From the NCBI GenBank assembly GCA_042090785.1, contig JBELIP010000012.1, positions 1 to 64,000 of the forward strand: a DNA stretch of 64,000 nucleotides. The letters are read 5' to 3'. Each line of letters starts with the position of its first letter. The stretch's first letter is position 1. Source of the stretch: UBA7434 sp042090785 (GTDB lineage Bacteria; Pseudomonadota; Gammaproteobacteria; Pseudomonadales; UBA7434). Positions 8,401 to 16,864 of this stretch are shown here, one piece after another. The notes beneath the pieces are model-generated. The model searched no databases. It was not told where the DNA came from and saw only the letters and a program-made list of their open reading frames with translations. Both the position numbers and the translations under genes were made by a program.

Positions 8401-8874
8401 TTTAATAAAACGCCAGCTAATTATGGCGCTTTCCCAACCGACCCTTACTCACATACACCCGGGTTTGCTGGCGCTAAACAGCCCGGGATGACGGGACAAG
8501 TCAAAGAAGAAGTCATTACCCGCTTAATGGAACTGGGCGTTATTGTGGCTAAGGGCTGTATTACCTTTAACCCATTTATACTCCGCAAAGCTGAGTTTTT
8601 ATCTACCGCCGATACATTGGTCTACTTTGATGTTAAAGGCAGTGAGAAAAACGTGGCCTTAGCTAAAGGACAACTTGGTTTTACTTACTGTCAGGTACCG
8701 GTTGTTTATGGCTTAGCAACAGGGTCTGATACTTCAATTGTAGTTAGTTATGCTGATGGCACACAAAATACAATTGCTGGTAATACCATTGATGCAGAAA
8801 CGTCGTTAAAAATCTTTGATAAGAAAGGCAGCGTGACACAAATTGACGTGTTACTGACACCGGGATTAAACTAA
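5404..8874 (+). CDS. GH149-like beta-1,3-glucan phosphorylase (cytoplasmic)
   Basis: A very large soluble protein of about 1156 residues without signal peptide or membrane helix. Its length, the N-terminal beta-sandwich-like block (HWLFISTRGGLSAGR) and the segment TQRPEWNDANNALVG (Asp at about residue 654) fit an inverting glycoside phosphorylase of the GH94/GH149/GH161 group. In those enzymes this Asp is the general acid. GH149 is preferred because of length and because the neighbours are beta-glucan enzymes. The reaction would cleave the terminal beta-1,3-linked glucose with phosphate to give alpha-glucose-1-phosphate. The ATG at 5404 was preferred over an in-frame GTG at 5365, since a purine-rich GGATTAAG lies in front of the ATG. 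GH94 (cellobiose or laminaribiose type) is the main alternative. Confidence 0.7.
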   Translation: MTQKHIHLGKQLRHNAINEVTGQYVNLDGEVFYQIANYDHMKDFFISVVSDSNHWLFISTRGGLSAGRINPDNAIFPYYSDDKISDGSAYTGSRTLALVTSDNKTSLWEPFSEQYDGIYNITRNLYKNVIGDKLIFEEINHDLAVTFRYAWRTSDKFGFVKSSTLSNNSDSAVNIEIVDGIENLLPYGVEPDVQNSLSCLVDAYKKNELQADSGLGLYTMSSILVDRAEPSEALSATTVWSTGLNNAKKLISSIQLDRFRQGLDLEQETDVRARRGAYFVNAEIDLAAESEKSWSIVADINQGPADVKNLIAFLDADSNIAAEIEADIALGSKNLSRIVGVSDGLQVTEDKLSANHHFSNVLFNVMRGGLFVDNYEVPKSDLINFVKGFNRKIFSQFENFFNGLDNTFHYSDLIQAATEQGDAGLQRLCFEYLPLSFSRRHGDPSRPWNKFSINVKKEDGSQLLDFQGNWRDIFQNWEALSFSIPNFIESMICKFVNASTADGYNPYRITKSGIDWEKSDPSDPWANIGYWGDHQIIYLQKFLEFSNDYHPGTLSNFLTQDLFCYANLPYRIKGYQDLLKDPHNTIDYDDDVELLIDQRVEKVGADGRLVWDNQGSVYNVNLTEKLLVTVLAKLSNLIPEGGIWMNTQRPEWNDANNALVGFGVSMVTLYYTRRYQQYLLDLFSAVDFDEVSVSQEVADLLASIHSTFESNKHLLAGKISDADRKKILDSLGVAATVFRSDIYTKNFSGDRAQVKTSDLIAFFETSLEYIDHTIRANRREDGLYHAYNLMTASEDGVAVTHLYEMLEGQVAVLSSGYLSPEESLDVLVALRKSSVYTARQHTYLLYPDRELTRFVDKNIIPSEQVDRSELLKTLLSDGDTSLIEADTQGGYHFNGGFNNVDSAKAAMQSLKADGYEALVEKDQVLIEEIFEGIFNHRQFTGRSGGMYAYEGLGSIYWHMVTKLLLAALESFRKGAELGTDATVMGKLADCYFDIRAGIGFNKTPANYGAFPTDPYSHTPGFAGAKQPGMTGQVKEEVITRLMELGVIVAKGCITFNPFILRKAEFLSTADTLVYFDVKGSEKNVALAKGQLGFTYCQVPVVYGLATGSDTSIVVSYADGTQNTIAGNTIDAETSLKIFDKKGSVTQIDVLLTPGLN

Positions 8875-8924
8875 GAGAATACGTTAGAAAAAATAGCAGG
8901 TTAAAAAAGTAATCAGCTAGAAAC

Positions 8925-8955
8925 AAAAAAGCCGGTCTAAATGACCGGCTTTTTT
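8925..8955. terminator. Bidirectional intrinsic terminator between phosphorylase and symporter genes
   Basis: A 13-base arm AAAAAAGCCGGTC, loop TAAAT and exact complement GACCGGCTTTTTT lie between two convergent genes. A/T tracts on both sides make it work in either direction. Confidence 0.9.
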
Positions 8956-8997
8956 TATACGCTTACTTTAATTGCTTAAACTGATTAAACAACCTTT

Positions 8998-10422
8998 TTA
9001 GGCGTTCTTGCGAGCATCTAACTGTATACGAATTTCTGTAGCGCGCGCTTCGTCCAAGTCATAATTTCGCATAACGAGAATCGCAATAATAGTTCCCACA
9101 CAAGGAATCACAATATACGATAAACGTAGCAGACTTAAAGTCTCGTCAGTCTGCACAGCAACCGATTGGTCAAAACCAATAAAGCTTAGAATAAGACCTG
9201 CAGCGCCACCAGCAAAGGCCGCACCCAATTTCACCATCCACCAGTAAATAGCACCAAACGTACCTTCTCTGCGCTCACCGGTTTCTAATTCATCCAGGTC
9301 GCAAATATCGGCTGTCATTGACATCATAATAGTAAACAAACCACCAATACCAAAAGCAAACAACGGTAAAGGAATAAATATCATCCAGGGTTTTTCTGGC
9401 GAAAAGCACCACCAAAATAAAACGTAACCCACTAACGAAATAGATTGTGACAATAAAAAGGTAAAACGTTTACCGTAGTTTTGCGCCATCCAATTAACAA
9501 TGGGGATAACCAAAAAGCAAGTGCATAAAGCGCCTACCGAACCAAACAGCGTTGGCCATACGCCCGCCTGCGCCGGATTGCCCTCATTCATGTAGTAAAC
9601 AATAATAAACCACGAAAAAGCCGCTACAGTTTGAAAGGCATTAAAAATTAAAAAAGTGGATATACAGATTTTTTGAAACGGCTTATTGCTCAACGTAATA
9701 AAAATACCACGACCAAAGTCACGAATGGTGTCCATAAGGCTTTCATCATTCGCCCCGTTTTTATCGGCTTCAACGCCCGCAATAGAATCACAAAAAATAG
9801 CTGGCACTAAAGCTAACACCATGCACACACCGCCAACCCAAAGCGATAAATACCTTGCGCCCTCGGTGGCAGACTCAAACCAATTCGGGTCATAAAGCAC
9901 AATCCAAAGCCAAGGTGCTATTACCCATGCCCACTGGCCTATCCATTGTGCTACCGCCATTAATCGCGTTCGCTCATGAAAATCCGAGCTCATTTCATAA
10001 CCCATTGCAACATAAGGCACGCTGAATATGGTCATGCCGATCCAAAACACACAGGACCAGGCAAGAAAATAATAAAAGTTATACATCTCAGAATTTTCTG
10101 CTGACAGCTGCCACATCATAATGAACGAAAGGCCGGAAACTATTGCGCCAATAAAGACATAAGGTCGGCGCTTACCCCATCGCGAGACGGTATGGTCAGA
10201 AATATAGCCCATTAACGGATCGGTTATGGCGTCAATTAATTTGGGAACAAAAAAGATTAATGACCAAAGAATAGGACTCATACCTAAACTCTGTACCAAT
10301 ATCACCATGAAAATACCCAGTGCAGCTGGAAACAGCTGGTTAGCGAGCATACCAATACCAAATACAATTTTTTGGCTCAGTGGAATTAATTTTTTTGGTT
10401 CGTCCTGCGTGGCAGTATTCAT
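8998..10422 (-). CDS. GPH-family (MelB-type) sugar:cation symporter
   Basis: A 474-residue inner-membrane carrier with about twelve hydrophobic helices. The N-terminal PKLIDAITDPLMGYISDHTVSRWGKRRPYVFIGAI is the glycoside-pentoside-hexuronide:cation symporter signature: Asp residues in helix II, then the basic GKRRP loop. A mid-protein GTFGAIYWWMVKLGAAFAGG is also typical. It probably brings beta-glucan oligosaccharides or glucosides through the inner membrane for the phosphorylase and the cytoplasmic glycosidase encoded beside it. It is co-directional with the following minus-strand glycosidase gene (88 bases apart), with AAGG upstream of the start. Substrate is inferred from neighbours only. 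Confidence 0.85.
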   Translation of the reverse strand: MNTATQDEPKKLIPLSQKIVFGIGMLANQLFPAALGIFMVILVQSLGMSPILWSLIFFVPKLIDAITDPLMGYISDHTVSRWGKRRPYVFIGAIVSGLSFIMMWQLSAENSEMYNFYYFLAWSCVFWIGMTIFSVPYVAMGYEMSSDFHERTRLMAVAQWIGQWAWVIAPWLWIVLYDPNWFESATEGARYLSLWVGGVCMVLALVPAIFCDSIAGVEADKNGANDESLMDTIRDFGRGIFITLSNKPFQKICISTFLIFNAFQTVAAFSWFIIVYYMNEGNPAQAGVWPTLFGSVGALCTCFLVIPIVNWMAQNYGKRFTFLLSQSISLVGYVLFWWCFSPEKPWMIFIPLPLFAFGIGGLFTIMMSMTADICDLDELETGERREGTFGAIYWWMVKLGAAFAGGAAGLILSFIGFDQSVAVQTDETLSLLRLSYIVIPCVGTIIAILVMRNYDLDEARATEIRIQLDARKNA

Positions 10423-10510
10423 ATTATTTTTAGCCTTAATTATGTTTTTACTTAAAAATTAATGAGCCCGTAATCTAATGGCTTTAACTTAACCATTGAG
10501 TGGTGGTGCA

Positions 10511-11800
10511 TTAAGAAACTAATGAGAAATACCTTTTTATTCTATGCGATATCGAAGCCATCCATGACATTGATTCAACTAAAATAGGCATATTAGCTGT
10601 CGCCGCATTACCATAAATATCGTCGGCATAAACAAACAAGCGATATTCACCAGCGCTTGGTGCGGTAAATTCGATTTCTGCGCTATTAGTCGTTGACGAC
10701 CCGCGCCAAACAATCGCTGGGACAGGCTCAAAATCACCACCGTCACTCTCTACCGATTTGTCCACCTCAGCCATTATTTCCCAGCGATACGTTAACGCTT
10801 GATGATCAGAAGACTTAATAGCCACTGCTGCCTGGCAGGCTGCTGCCGGTGTTAAACGTACGCTGTCGTCAGCATTCAAACCGTTTATCGTTAGGCCTGC
10901 CACAGTGGGTGCACGGTGATCGGGCCACTCACCTGTCCACAAATATTGCATGACTTGAGCAGACTCTGTGTTTTTGCCGTTTTCTAAAATAACGCCATAC
11001 CAAGTGGGCGTGCGCTCTTGCTTTTGGCCCCATAAAAACACAAACGAACCAATACACTGTTTAACATCGGCGGCAATATAATCAATAAAGCGAGTCTTAT
11101 AATGGTTAGCTTTAACGCTGCTATTCGCTTCAATCGGCCTACCCCAATCGGTGCAAGTCGTTTCCCAATGGCCGGTTGCACCCCATTCAGATACCGTATA
11201 AGCACCTTGATAGCCGCTTTCATCTAAAAACCGTGGCAGCTGATCAATTTTCCCATAAATTTGAAACGATAATAAATCCACATCTGGGCAGCGCTCTACC
11301 ACCTGCTTAATCACTTCGGGTTCAGCGCCCGCTAACATCGTTGAAGTTGGGTGGTTAGGATCGATGTCGTGAATCATCGCTGACAAGTCGTTTACAGCAT
11401 CCCAAACCTTGGGGTTTTTATGGCGGAGATTCAGCTCGTTGCCAATACCCCACATCAACAAAGCGGGATGATCCTTAAGTGCCAACACATCTTGTTTAAT
11501 TTGCGCTTTCTGCTTGGCCACCGCAGCTGCATTATCATAATCAAAGCCATGTCGTTCGCGAGCAACTTCTAAGCCCATACAAACCATTAAACCATGCTGG
11601 TGAGCTTCATCAAGAATTTCTAACCCTGTATTCTCGCCATTATCAACACGCCATGTTCTAAACGCATTTCCACCATGCTCAGCAAGACTTTGAATACTGC
11701 CCCACTCGAGACCGGCGCCGTTGATATAAAACGGCTGGCCGTCAACCAATAACTGATATTTTTCGTTGTCTTGTGTTAATTCAACCTTAACAGGGCTCAT
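10511..11800 (-). CDS. Cytoplasmic clan GH-A glycoside hydrolase with Ig-like C-terminal domain
   Basis: A 429-residue protein of the GH2/GH-A TIM-barrel type. The acid/base Glu is in MWGIGNELN (about residue 122) and the nucleophile Glu in YTVSEWGATGHWE (about 205). Residues 295-410 read as an Ig- or PKD-like beta-sandwich (YRWEIMAEV to EYRLFVYADDIYGN). There is no signal peptide, so it should act in the cytoplasm on imported oligosaccharides, presumably beta-glucans. It can be placed in clan GH-A but not in a numbered family with confidence; GH158-like endo-beta-1,3-glucanase architecture is one possibility. The ATG at 11800 follows AAAGGAG; an adjacent TTG at 11803 is an alternative. It precedes the symporter gene on the same strand. 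Confidence 0.72.
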   Translation of the reverse strand: MSPVKVELTQDNEKYQLLVDGQPFYINGAGLEWGSIQSLAEHGGNAFRTWRVDNGENTGLEILDEAHQHGLMVCMGLEVARERHGFDYDNAAAVAKQKAQIKQDVLALKDHPALLMWGIGNELNLRHKNPKVWDAVNDLSAMIHDIDPNHPTSTMLAGAEPEVIKQVVERCPDVDLLSFQIYGKIDQLPRFLDESGYQGAYTVSEWGATGHWETTCTDWGRPIEANSSVKANHYKTRFIDYIAADVKQCIGSFVFLWGQKQERTPTWYGVILENGKNTESAQVMQYLWTGEWPDHRAPTVAGLTINGLNADDSVRLTPAAACQAAVAIKSSDHQALTYRWEIMAEVDKSVESDGGDFEPVPAIVWRGSSTTNSAEIEFTAPSAGEYRLFVYADDIYGNAATANMPILVESMSWMASISHRIKRYFSLVS

Positions 11801-11931
11801 CAAACGGCTCCTTTAAGGCGCGCATAAAAAGGGTGTTTTCAATGTTAAAAAACAGGATACCACGCTAACCATAGGCTGACAGCAGGCCAAAAGTAATTTG
11901 CACCACGCAAGTCGATAAAAGGGTAGTTTAG

Positions 11932-11956
11932 AGTGCTAGAATGGCCGCCAAGCACT
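11932..11956. promoter_or_regulatory. Inverted repeat in the divergent glycosidase / GH17 intergenic region
   Basis: AGTGCT and AGCACT arms lie 13 bases apart, directly ahead of a TATAAAGAAT-like -10 sequence and about 65 bases before the lipoprotein start. The position suits an operator, but no family is recognisable. Confidence 0.3.
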
Positions 11957-12019
11957 ATAAAGAATGCGGCTGCCACTTTATATTACCTCTTTCCCCATGC
12001 ATAGGCTGATTTAACTGTA

Positions 12020-13861
12020 ATGACATATTTAAAGACTGTTTTTATAACAATTTCTATGGCGCTATTACTCGCTTGCGCCGACTCTAGTGATGCGTCTTCA
12101 ACGCTATCAACAACAGCAAGCAGCCCTTCTGCAGCTGAGATTTTAGGCAACCCGGATTACCCTGCCTTCTCATATGGCGGTTACCGCGAAAAAACACGCG
12201 ATGTTGTACCCACTAAAGATGAAATAAAAGATGATGTTAGAATTTTAGCGGCCTTAGGCATTAAAATTCTACGTACCTACAACACCTCGCAATACCCGCA
12301 AGCTGAACGCCTTTTAGCAGCAATTCACGAGCTAAAAGCCGAAGATGAAAGCTTCGAGATGTATGTCATGCTTGGCGCTTGGATAGATTGTAGATTGGCA
12401 TGGACCGATCACGCCGACCACAGCCAAGGAAGTATTGAAAATAATACCGCCGAAATTGGCAAAGCGGTCGAATTGGCTAATCAATACCCGAACATTGTTA
12501 AAGTCATCGCTGTGGGCAATGAGGCCATGGTGCAATGGGCAGTGGATTATTTTGTTTATCCAAAAACGATTTTGAAATGGGTAAATCATTTACAAACACT
12601 AAAATCAACCGGCGAACTTCCAGCGGATTTATGGGTGACTAGCTCAGACAACTTTGAATCTTGGGGCGGTGGCGACAAGGTCTATCAAACCGATGATCTA
12701 GCCTCATTAATCAAAGCTGTCGATTATGTGTCTTTGCATACTTATCCTTTTCATGACTCTCACTACGATCCCGTGTTTTGGGGCGTGCTTCCTGAGGAAG
12801 AAAGCCTTAATCAAATGGACCAAATAGAAGCGGTTATGCTGCGCGCAAAACAACGTGCCTTATCACAATTTCAAGGTGCTGCTGACTACATTAAAAGTGT
12901 CGATGCAGACAAGCCTATTCATATTGGCGAAACCGGCTGGGCTTCAATTGCAGGCTCGTCATATGGTGTAACAGGCTCGCACGCGGCCGATGAATTAAAA
13001 GAAAAACTTTATTACCAACATATGCGTGACTGGGGTAATGAAGCCGGCATGTCTGTTTTTTATTTTGAAATCTTTGACGAGCAATGGAAAGACGCTGGCG
13101 AAGCTTCTGGTTCAGAAAACCACTTTGGCTTAATCACTCTCAACAACCAAGTTAAATACCCACTTTGGGATGCGTTTGACCAAGGGGCTTTTGATGGCCT
13201 AACTCGAAACGGCAAACCGCTAACGAAAAGCTTTGGTGGTGATGAAGCGGCATTAATGGATTCTGTGCTTCCACCGCCTTACAAAAGCAAAATGCCTAGA
13301 CGTAAAATTACAACGATTAATGAAAATGCGGTGCCAGGCAAACCTGTTAATGCCGATTTTTATATAGTCTCACTTGACGAGTCGTTACTCGGTGAAAATC
13401 TTAATACAAGCTACCCAAGTAACACATTAAAAATTACGCCATGGGAAGGCACCTGTAACATTATCATGACAGCGGAAGATGTTCTTGAAATCACTACAGG
13501 TACTGGCGATTGGTGGGGGAATAGCCTTGGTATTGAAAGTGAGACTGGCGAGAATTTAACAGCATTTAAATCAGGGCATATTATTTTAGAAATGCGCGGC
13601 GACCCTGGACTGTCATTTGAAATCGGCTATCAGACGGGGCACTACTTAGCGAACAATCAAATAAATAATGCTATGAAGTTTGGCCCTAGCGCCAAACTTC
13701 AATTACAAAAGAACTGGAAGTTCTACAAAATACCCATGTCCAAAATCACAGATAGAAATGCAGATTTAACCGATGTTACCAATGTCCTTTATTTAAAAGG
13801 TGACTCGCCCGATGAAAAAACCAAAATGTATATAAGAAATATTTTTTACTCGAAAAAATAA
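12020..13861 (+). CDS. GH17-like beta-1,3-glucanase lipoprotein
   Basis: A 613-residue protein with a lipoprotein signal ending LLLACAD (Cys19). Ala at +2 argues for the outer membrane rather than inner-membrane retention. The TIM barrel carries AVGNEAMVQW (acid/base Glu168) and IHIGETGWAS (nucleophile Glu304), the usual GH17/clan GH-A pair, with SLHTYPF between them. The last 170 residues form a beta-rich, probably carbohydrate-binding domain with a GDWWGNSLGI stretch. It should trim beta-1,3-glucan such as laminarin outside the inner membrane, feeding the symporter and phosphorylase coded next to it. It is transcribed divergently from the cytoplasmic glycosidase gene and ends in a strong terminator. 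A related GH-A family with the same fold cannot be excluded. Confidence 0.76.
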   Translation: MTYLKTVFITISMALLLACADSSDASSTLSTTASSPSAAEILGNPDYPAFSYGGYREKTRDVVPTKDEIKDDVRILAALGIKILRTYNTSQYPQAERLLAAIHELKAEDESFEMYVMLGAWIDCRLAWTDHADHSQGSIENNTAEIGKAVELANQYPNIVKVIAVGNEAMVQWAVDYFVYPKTILKWVNHLQTLKSTGELPADLWVTSSDNFESWGGGDKVYQTDDLASLIKAVDYVSLHTYPFHDSHYDPVFWGVLPEEESLNQMDQIEAVMLRAKQRALSQFQGAADYIKSVDADKPIHIGETGWASIAGSSYGVTGSHAADELKEKLYYQHMRDWGNEAGMSVFYFEIFDEQWKDAGEASGSENHFGLITLNNQVKYPLWDAFDQGAFDGLTRNGKPLTKSFGGDEAALMDSVLPPPYKSKMPRRKITTINENAVPGKPVNADFYIVSLDESLLGENLNTSYPSNTLKITPWEGTCNIIMTAEDVLEITTGTGDWWGNSLGIESETGENLTAFKSGHIILEMRGDPGLSFEIGYQTGHYLANNQINNAMKFGPSAKLQLQKNWKFYKIPMSKITDRNADLTDVTNVLYLKGDSPDEKTKMYIRNIFYSKK

Positions 13862-13903
13862 TGCCCAACCACGCATTAAATAATTAACCATTCGTTAAAA
13901 CCC

Positions 13904-13938
13904 AAAAAACCGAACATTTAAATAGTGTTCGGTTTTTT
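13904..13938. terminator. Bidirectional intrinsic terminator
   Basis: A 13-base arm AAAAAACCGAACA, a nine-base loop and the exact complement TGTTCGGTTTTTT lie between the convergent GH17-like and outer-membrane protein genes. Confidence 0.9.
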
Positions 13939-14005
13939 ATTGGGTATTAACTATTTGCTAGGCTTTAGTGCCTTGATGCTTCAATACTTAAATAGCTCAA
14001 ATAAA

Positions 14006-14482
14006 TCAAAACGTCCATGAAGCGCCAAAACTAAAGCCCGACGTTTCTATTTTATTACCATCAATATAATCAATATACTCGACATTAATTTTAGCATCTT
14101 CGGCTACATCAAAATCAGCACCAATACCATAAGAGACATCGCTTTCTGAGTCGCCTAAATTGCTTAATGCCGCTTCATGATCTGAATGCGTCCAGCCAGT
14201 AACACCGGTCACAAAATATGGAAAAACGCCTTTATCAGCCACCACACCAAAACGTAAGTAAGCACCCAATGGCTTATCAAGTTTAAGCGCAGTTGTCATA
14301 GCTAAGGCAGGCTGCTCACTCTCTACGTGACTAAGCGCTAAACCAGAGTAATAGTACGCTGATTGCTGCTCTATATTTTTATAACCGTCAAAAAGTTTCC
14401 TTTCTCCAAACACACCTGTGGAAGCCAATGCAACTAAAGCCGCCATCATTAACCTTTTTTTACCGGCACCCTTTCTCTTCAT
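14006..14482 (-). CDS. Small outer-membrane beta-barrel protein
   Basis: A 158-residue protein with a basic start (MKRKGAGKKR), a hydrophobic signal ending about STGVFG, and alternating strands (AYLRFGVVADKG, YFVTGVTGW, VSYGIGADFDV, KINVEYIDYI) ending in FGASWTF. A C-terminal aromatic Phe after alternating residues is the BAM recognition signal of outer-membrane barrels. It resembles OmpA-like or opacity-type eight-stranded barrels, but no specific function can be given. AAGGAA precedes the start. It is a single gene ending against the convergent GH17-like gene. Confidence 0.7.
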   Translation of the reverse strand: MKRKGAGKKRLMMAALVALASTGVFGERKLFDGYKNIEQQSAYYYSGLALSHVESEQPALAMTTALKLDKPLGAYLRFGVVADKGVFPYFVTGVTGWTHSDHEAALSNLGDSESDVSYGIGADFDVAEDAKINVEYIDYIDGNKIETSGFSFGASWTF

Positions 14483-14611
14483 TAAAATAATTCCTTATCA
14501 ATTGTAAAAACCTAAAGAAATTTTACATTGAGAATTATTTATGGCCATGGCATTTGGGGACAATATACTTAGCAATTAAGGACAAAAACGTTAGTGCTAT
14601 GAAAAAAACCT

Positions 14612-14842
14612 TTAAACATAAGCATATACGCTATCGGTAGATTTAACCTGTCGTTTAATTTTTTCGACAACATCACGCTCCAGATCTAAATAAACACCAT
14701 CTGCAAAAGCGATTAAAGACGCGGCAAAAGGTATTAAAGAATAAGTAACGACTAAAGTCTTGAAACGTGATTGAATCACGATGAATGGCGAGGTCCTGTA
14801 ATATGGGTAAGCATTGACAGCAATAAAGACACGGCCCGCGCT
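14612..14842 (-). pseudogene. Decayed membrane-protein ORF remnant
   Basis: The intergenic stretch 14483-15008 has no intact gene. On the minus strand a frame of 76 codons, closed upstream by TAG and lacking an ATG, reads like real protein: AVNAYPYYRTSPFIVIQSRF, then a hydrophobic helix LVVTYSLIPFAASLIAFADG, then a charged helix DLERDVVEKIKRQVKSTDSV. It may be the C-terminal end of a lost membrane protein, or a small gene using the in-frame GTG near 14782. Nothing else was recognised between 14846 and 15008. Confidence 0.35.
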
Positions 14843-15008
14843 CTACCAATAAGACGAATACTTTCTATGGTGCTCTGCTTAACCAGACATCCTTGTCTTT
14901 AGTTGCACAGAATATATTAATCACAAAATTAATCATGCCTACTCATTTTGCGGTTGATATTTTTCATCTAAGCGACAAGCGCTTCCGTTTTAATACACAA
15001 TATTATGG

Positions 15009-16712
15009 TTAAAATTTATCGGTAATAGCACCTTCTGATGCTGAGCTCACATTAGCGGCATACTTAGCCAGCACACCCCGTTTGTATTTTGGCTTAGGCG
15101 CCTTCCATTTCGCTTTACGCGCTTTAAGCTCCTTCGCACTAACATCCACAGTTAACGCTTTAGTCTTAGCATCAATGGTAATACGATCACCGTTTTTAAT
15201 TAAACCAATGGGACCACCAACAAAGGCTTCAGGCGTAATATGACCAACCACAAAACCGTGTGTGCCACCAGAAAAGCGACCATCGGTAATAAGTGCAACA
15301 TCATTACCTAAACCCTGCCCCATAATTGCACCGGTATGCGATAACATTTCTTGCATACCTGGGCCACCTTTAGGTCCTTCATTACGAATAACAACTACAT
15401 CGCCTTTCTTAATTTTGCGATCCATGATGGCTTTTAATGCCGCATCCGAGGAATTATAAACACGCGCTTTGCCTTCAAAGCGTAATCCTTCGTGGCCTGA
15501 AATTTTAGCCACGGCGCCTTCAGGGGATAAGTTACCTTTTAACATCACTAAATGGCTATCGGATTTAATCGGGTTATCTAAAGCACGAATAATATCTTGC
15601 GACTTCGGGTAAGGTTTAACTTTTGCTAAATTTTGTTTTAACGTTTTACCCGTCACTGTTAGACAATCACCGTGCAACAATCCCGCATCAAGTAACATCT
15701 TCATTAGTGGCTGAATGCCACCAATTTCAATCAAGTCGGCCATGCTATAGCGGCCACTTGGCTTAAGGTCGGCAAGCATAGGCACTCGCTTACCTACGCG
15801 AGTAAAGTCAGCTAGGCTTAATTTAATACCGACACAATGCGCCATACCTATTAAGTGAAGAACAAGGTTAGTTGAACCACCCAGTGCAATAGCAACCGTC
15901 ATTGCATTTTCGAATGCTTTTTTGGTCATGATCATTTTGGGCGTAATGCCTTTTTTAACCAAATTCATAACCGCTGCACCAGCGGCTTCACAATCTTTTA
16001 ATTTTTGCCCCGATACAGCCGCCTGCGCCGAACTGTTAGATAAGCTCATACCCATAGCTTCAATGGCAGAGGCCATAGTATTTGCGGTATACATACCGCC
16101 ACAAGAACCAGGGCCGGGAATCGCTTTTGATTCAATAGATTTCAGCTCTTTAAGTGGAATACGATTATTCGCTTCGGCGCCAATGGCTTCAAATACTGAG
16201 ACTACATCGAGTTGTTCGCCATTATGCTCACCGGGCAAAATGGTACCGCCATAGACAAATACAGCGGGGCGATCTAAACGCGCAATAGCCATTAAACAGC
16301 CTGGCATGTTTTTATCGCAGCCACCAACAGCAACAATGCCATCAAAGCCCTGACAAGCCATAACCGTTTCAATTGAATCGGCAATCACCTCTCGCGAAAC
16401 TAACGAGTACTTCATATTCTCTGTACCCATAGAGATACCGTCAGAAATAGTTATCGTATTAAAGATAACGCCTTTACCACCGGAGCCATCAACACCTTTA
16501 CATGCTTCATCGGCAAGTTTATTAATATGCATGTTACAAGGAGTAACCATGCTCCATGTTGAAGCAACACCAATTTGAGGCTTCTTAAAATCCGCATCCG
16601 TAAACCCGACAGGTCGCAGCATAGCGCGACTAGCAGCACGATCTTTACCATCCACAATAACTGAAGAGTAAGCGCGTGGTGAAGGACGTTGGGGATTTTT
16701 AGACTTTGTCAT
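15009..16712 (-). CDS. ilvD: Dihydroxy-acid dehydratase
   Basis: This enzyme dehydrates 2,3-dihydroxy-isovalerate and 2,3-dihydroxy-3-methylvalerate to the 2-keto acids that give valine, isoleucine and leucine. The three Fe-S cysteine regions are present: TPCNMHIN, VGGCDKNMPGC and GPGSCGGMYTANTM. The C-terminal GRFSGGTHGFVVGHITPEA motif is also intact. At 567 residues it is of the shorter type, common in enzymes with a [2Fe-2S] cluster, and about 50 residues shorter than E. coli IlvD. It stands alone and is not in an ilv operon. No leucine/isoleucine/valine-rich leader was seen in front of it. Confidence 0.95.
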   Translation of the reverse strand: MTKSKNPQRPSPRAYSSVIVDGKDRAASRAMLRPVGFTDADFKKPQIGVASTWSMVTPCNMHINKLADEACKGVDGSGGKGVIFNTITISDGISMGTENMKYSLVSREVIADSIETVMACQGFDGIVAVGGCDKNMPGCLMAIARLDRPAVFVYGGTILPGEHNGEQLDVVSVFEAIGAEANNRIPLKELKSIESKAIPGPGSCGGMYTANTMASAIEAMGMSLSNSSAQAAVSGQKLKDCEAAGAAVMNLVKKGITPKMIMTKKAFENAMTVAIALGGSTNLVLHLIGMAHCVGIKLSLADFTRVGKRVPMLADLKPSGRYSMADLIEIGGIQPLMKMLLDAGLLHGDCLTVTGKTLKQNLAKVKPYPKSQDIIRALDNPIKSDSHLVMLKGNLSPEGAVAKISGHEGLRFEGKARVYNSSDAALKAIMDRKIKKGDVVVIRNEGPKGGPGMQEMLSHTGAIMGQGLGNDVALITDGRFSGGTHGFVVGHITPEAFVGGPIGLIKNGDRITIDAKTKALTVDVSAKELKARKAKWKAPKPKYKRGVLAKYAANVSSASEGAITDKF

Positions 16713-16841
16713 AACGAGGAACCTATTAATTTATTAATATGATAAATAGCTGATCGGCTGCGCAGTATAACCGTTACTCCGGTGGGAACAAATATCTTGG
16801 GGAAAAATGACTTTATTGTTTGAAATTTCAGGAGGATGTAT

Positions 16842-16850
16842 ATGATTTAA
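16842..16850 (+). other. Minimal start-stop ORF (fMet-Ile) with a strong ribosome binding site
   Basis: AGGAGG at 16830-16835 is followed, after six bases, by ATG ATT TAA. An in-frame ATG at 16836 could extend it to four codons. A second short frame, MTLLFEISGGCI from 16807, overlaps it and stops at 16845. A long hairpin with a T tract begins 15 bases later. Such minimal ORFs are known in phage lambda bar minigenes. Function here is pure inference, and a chance arrangement is possible. Confidence 0.3.
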
Positions 16851-16864
16851 CGCTTAACTCACAG

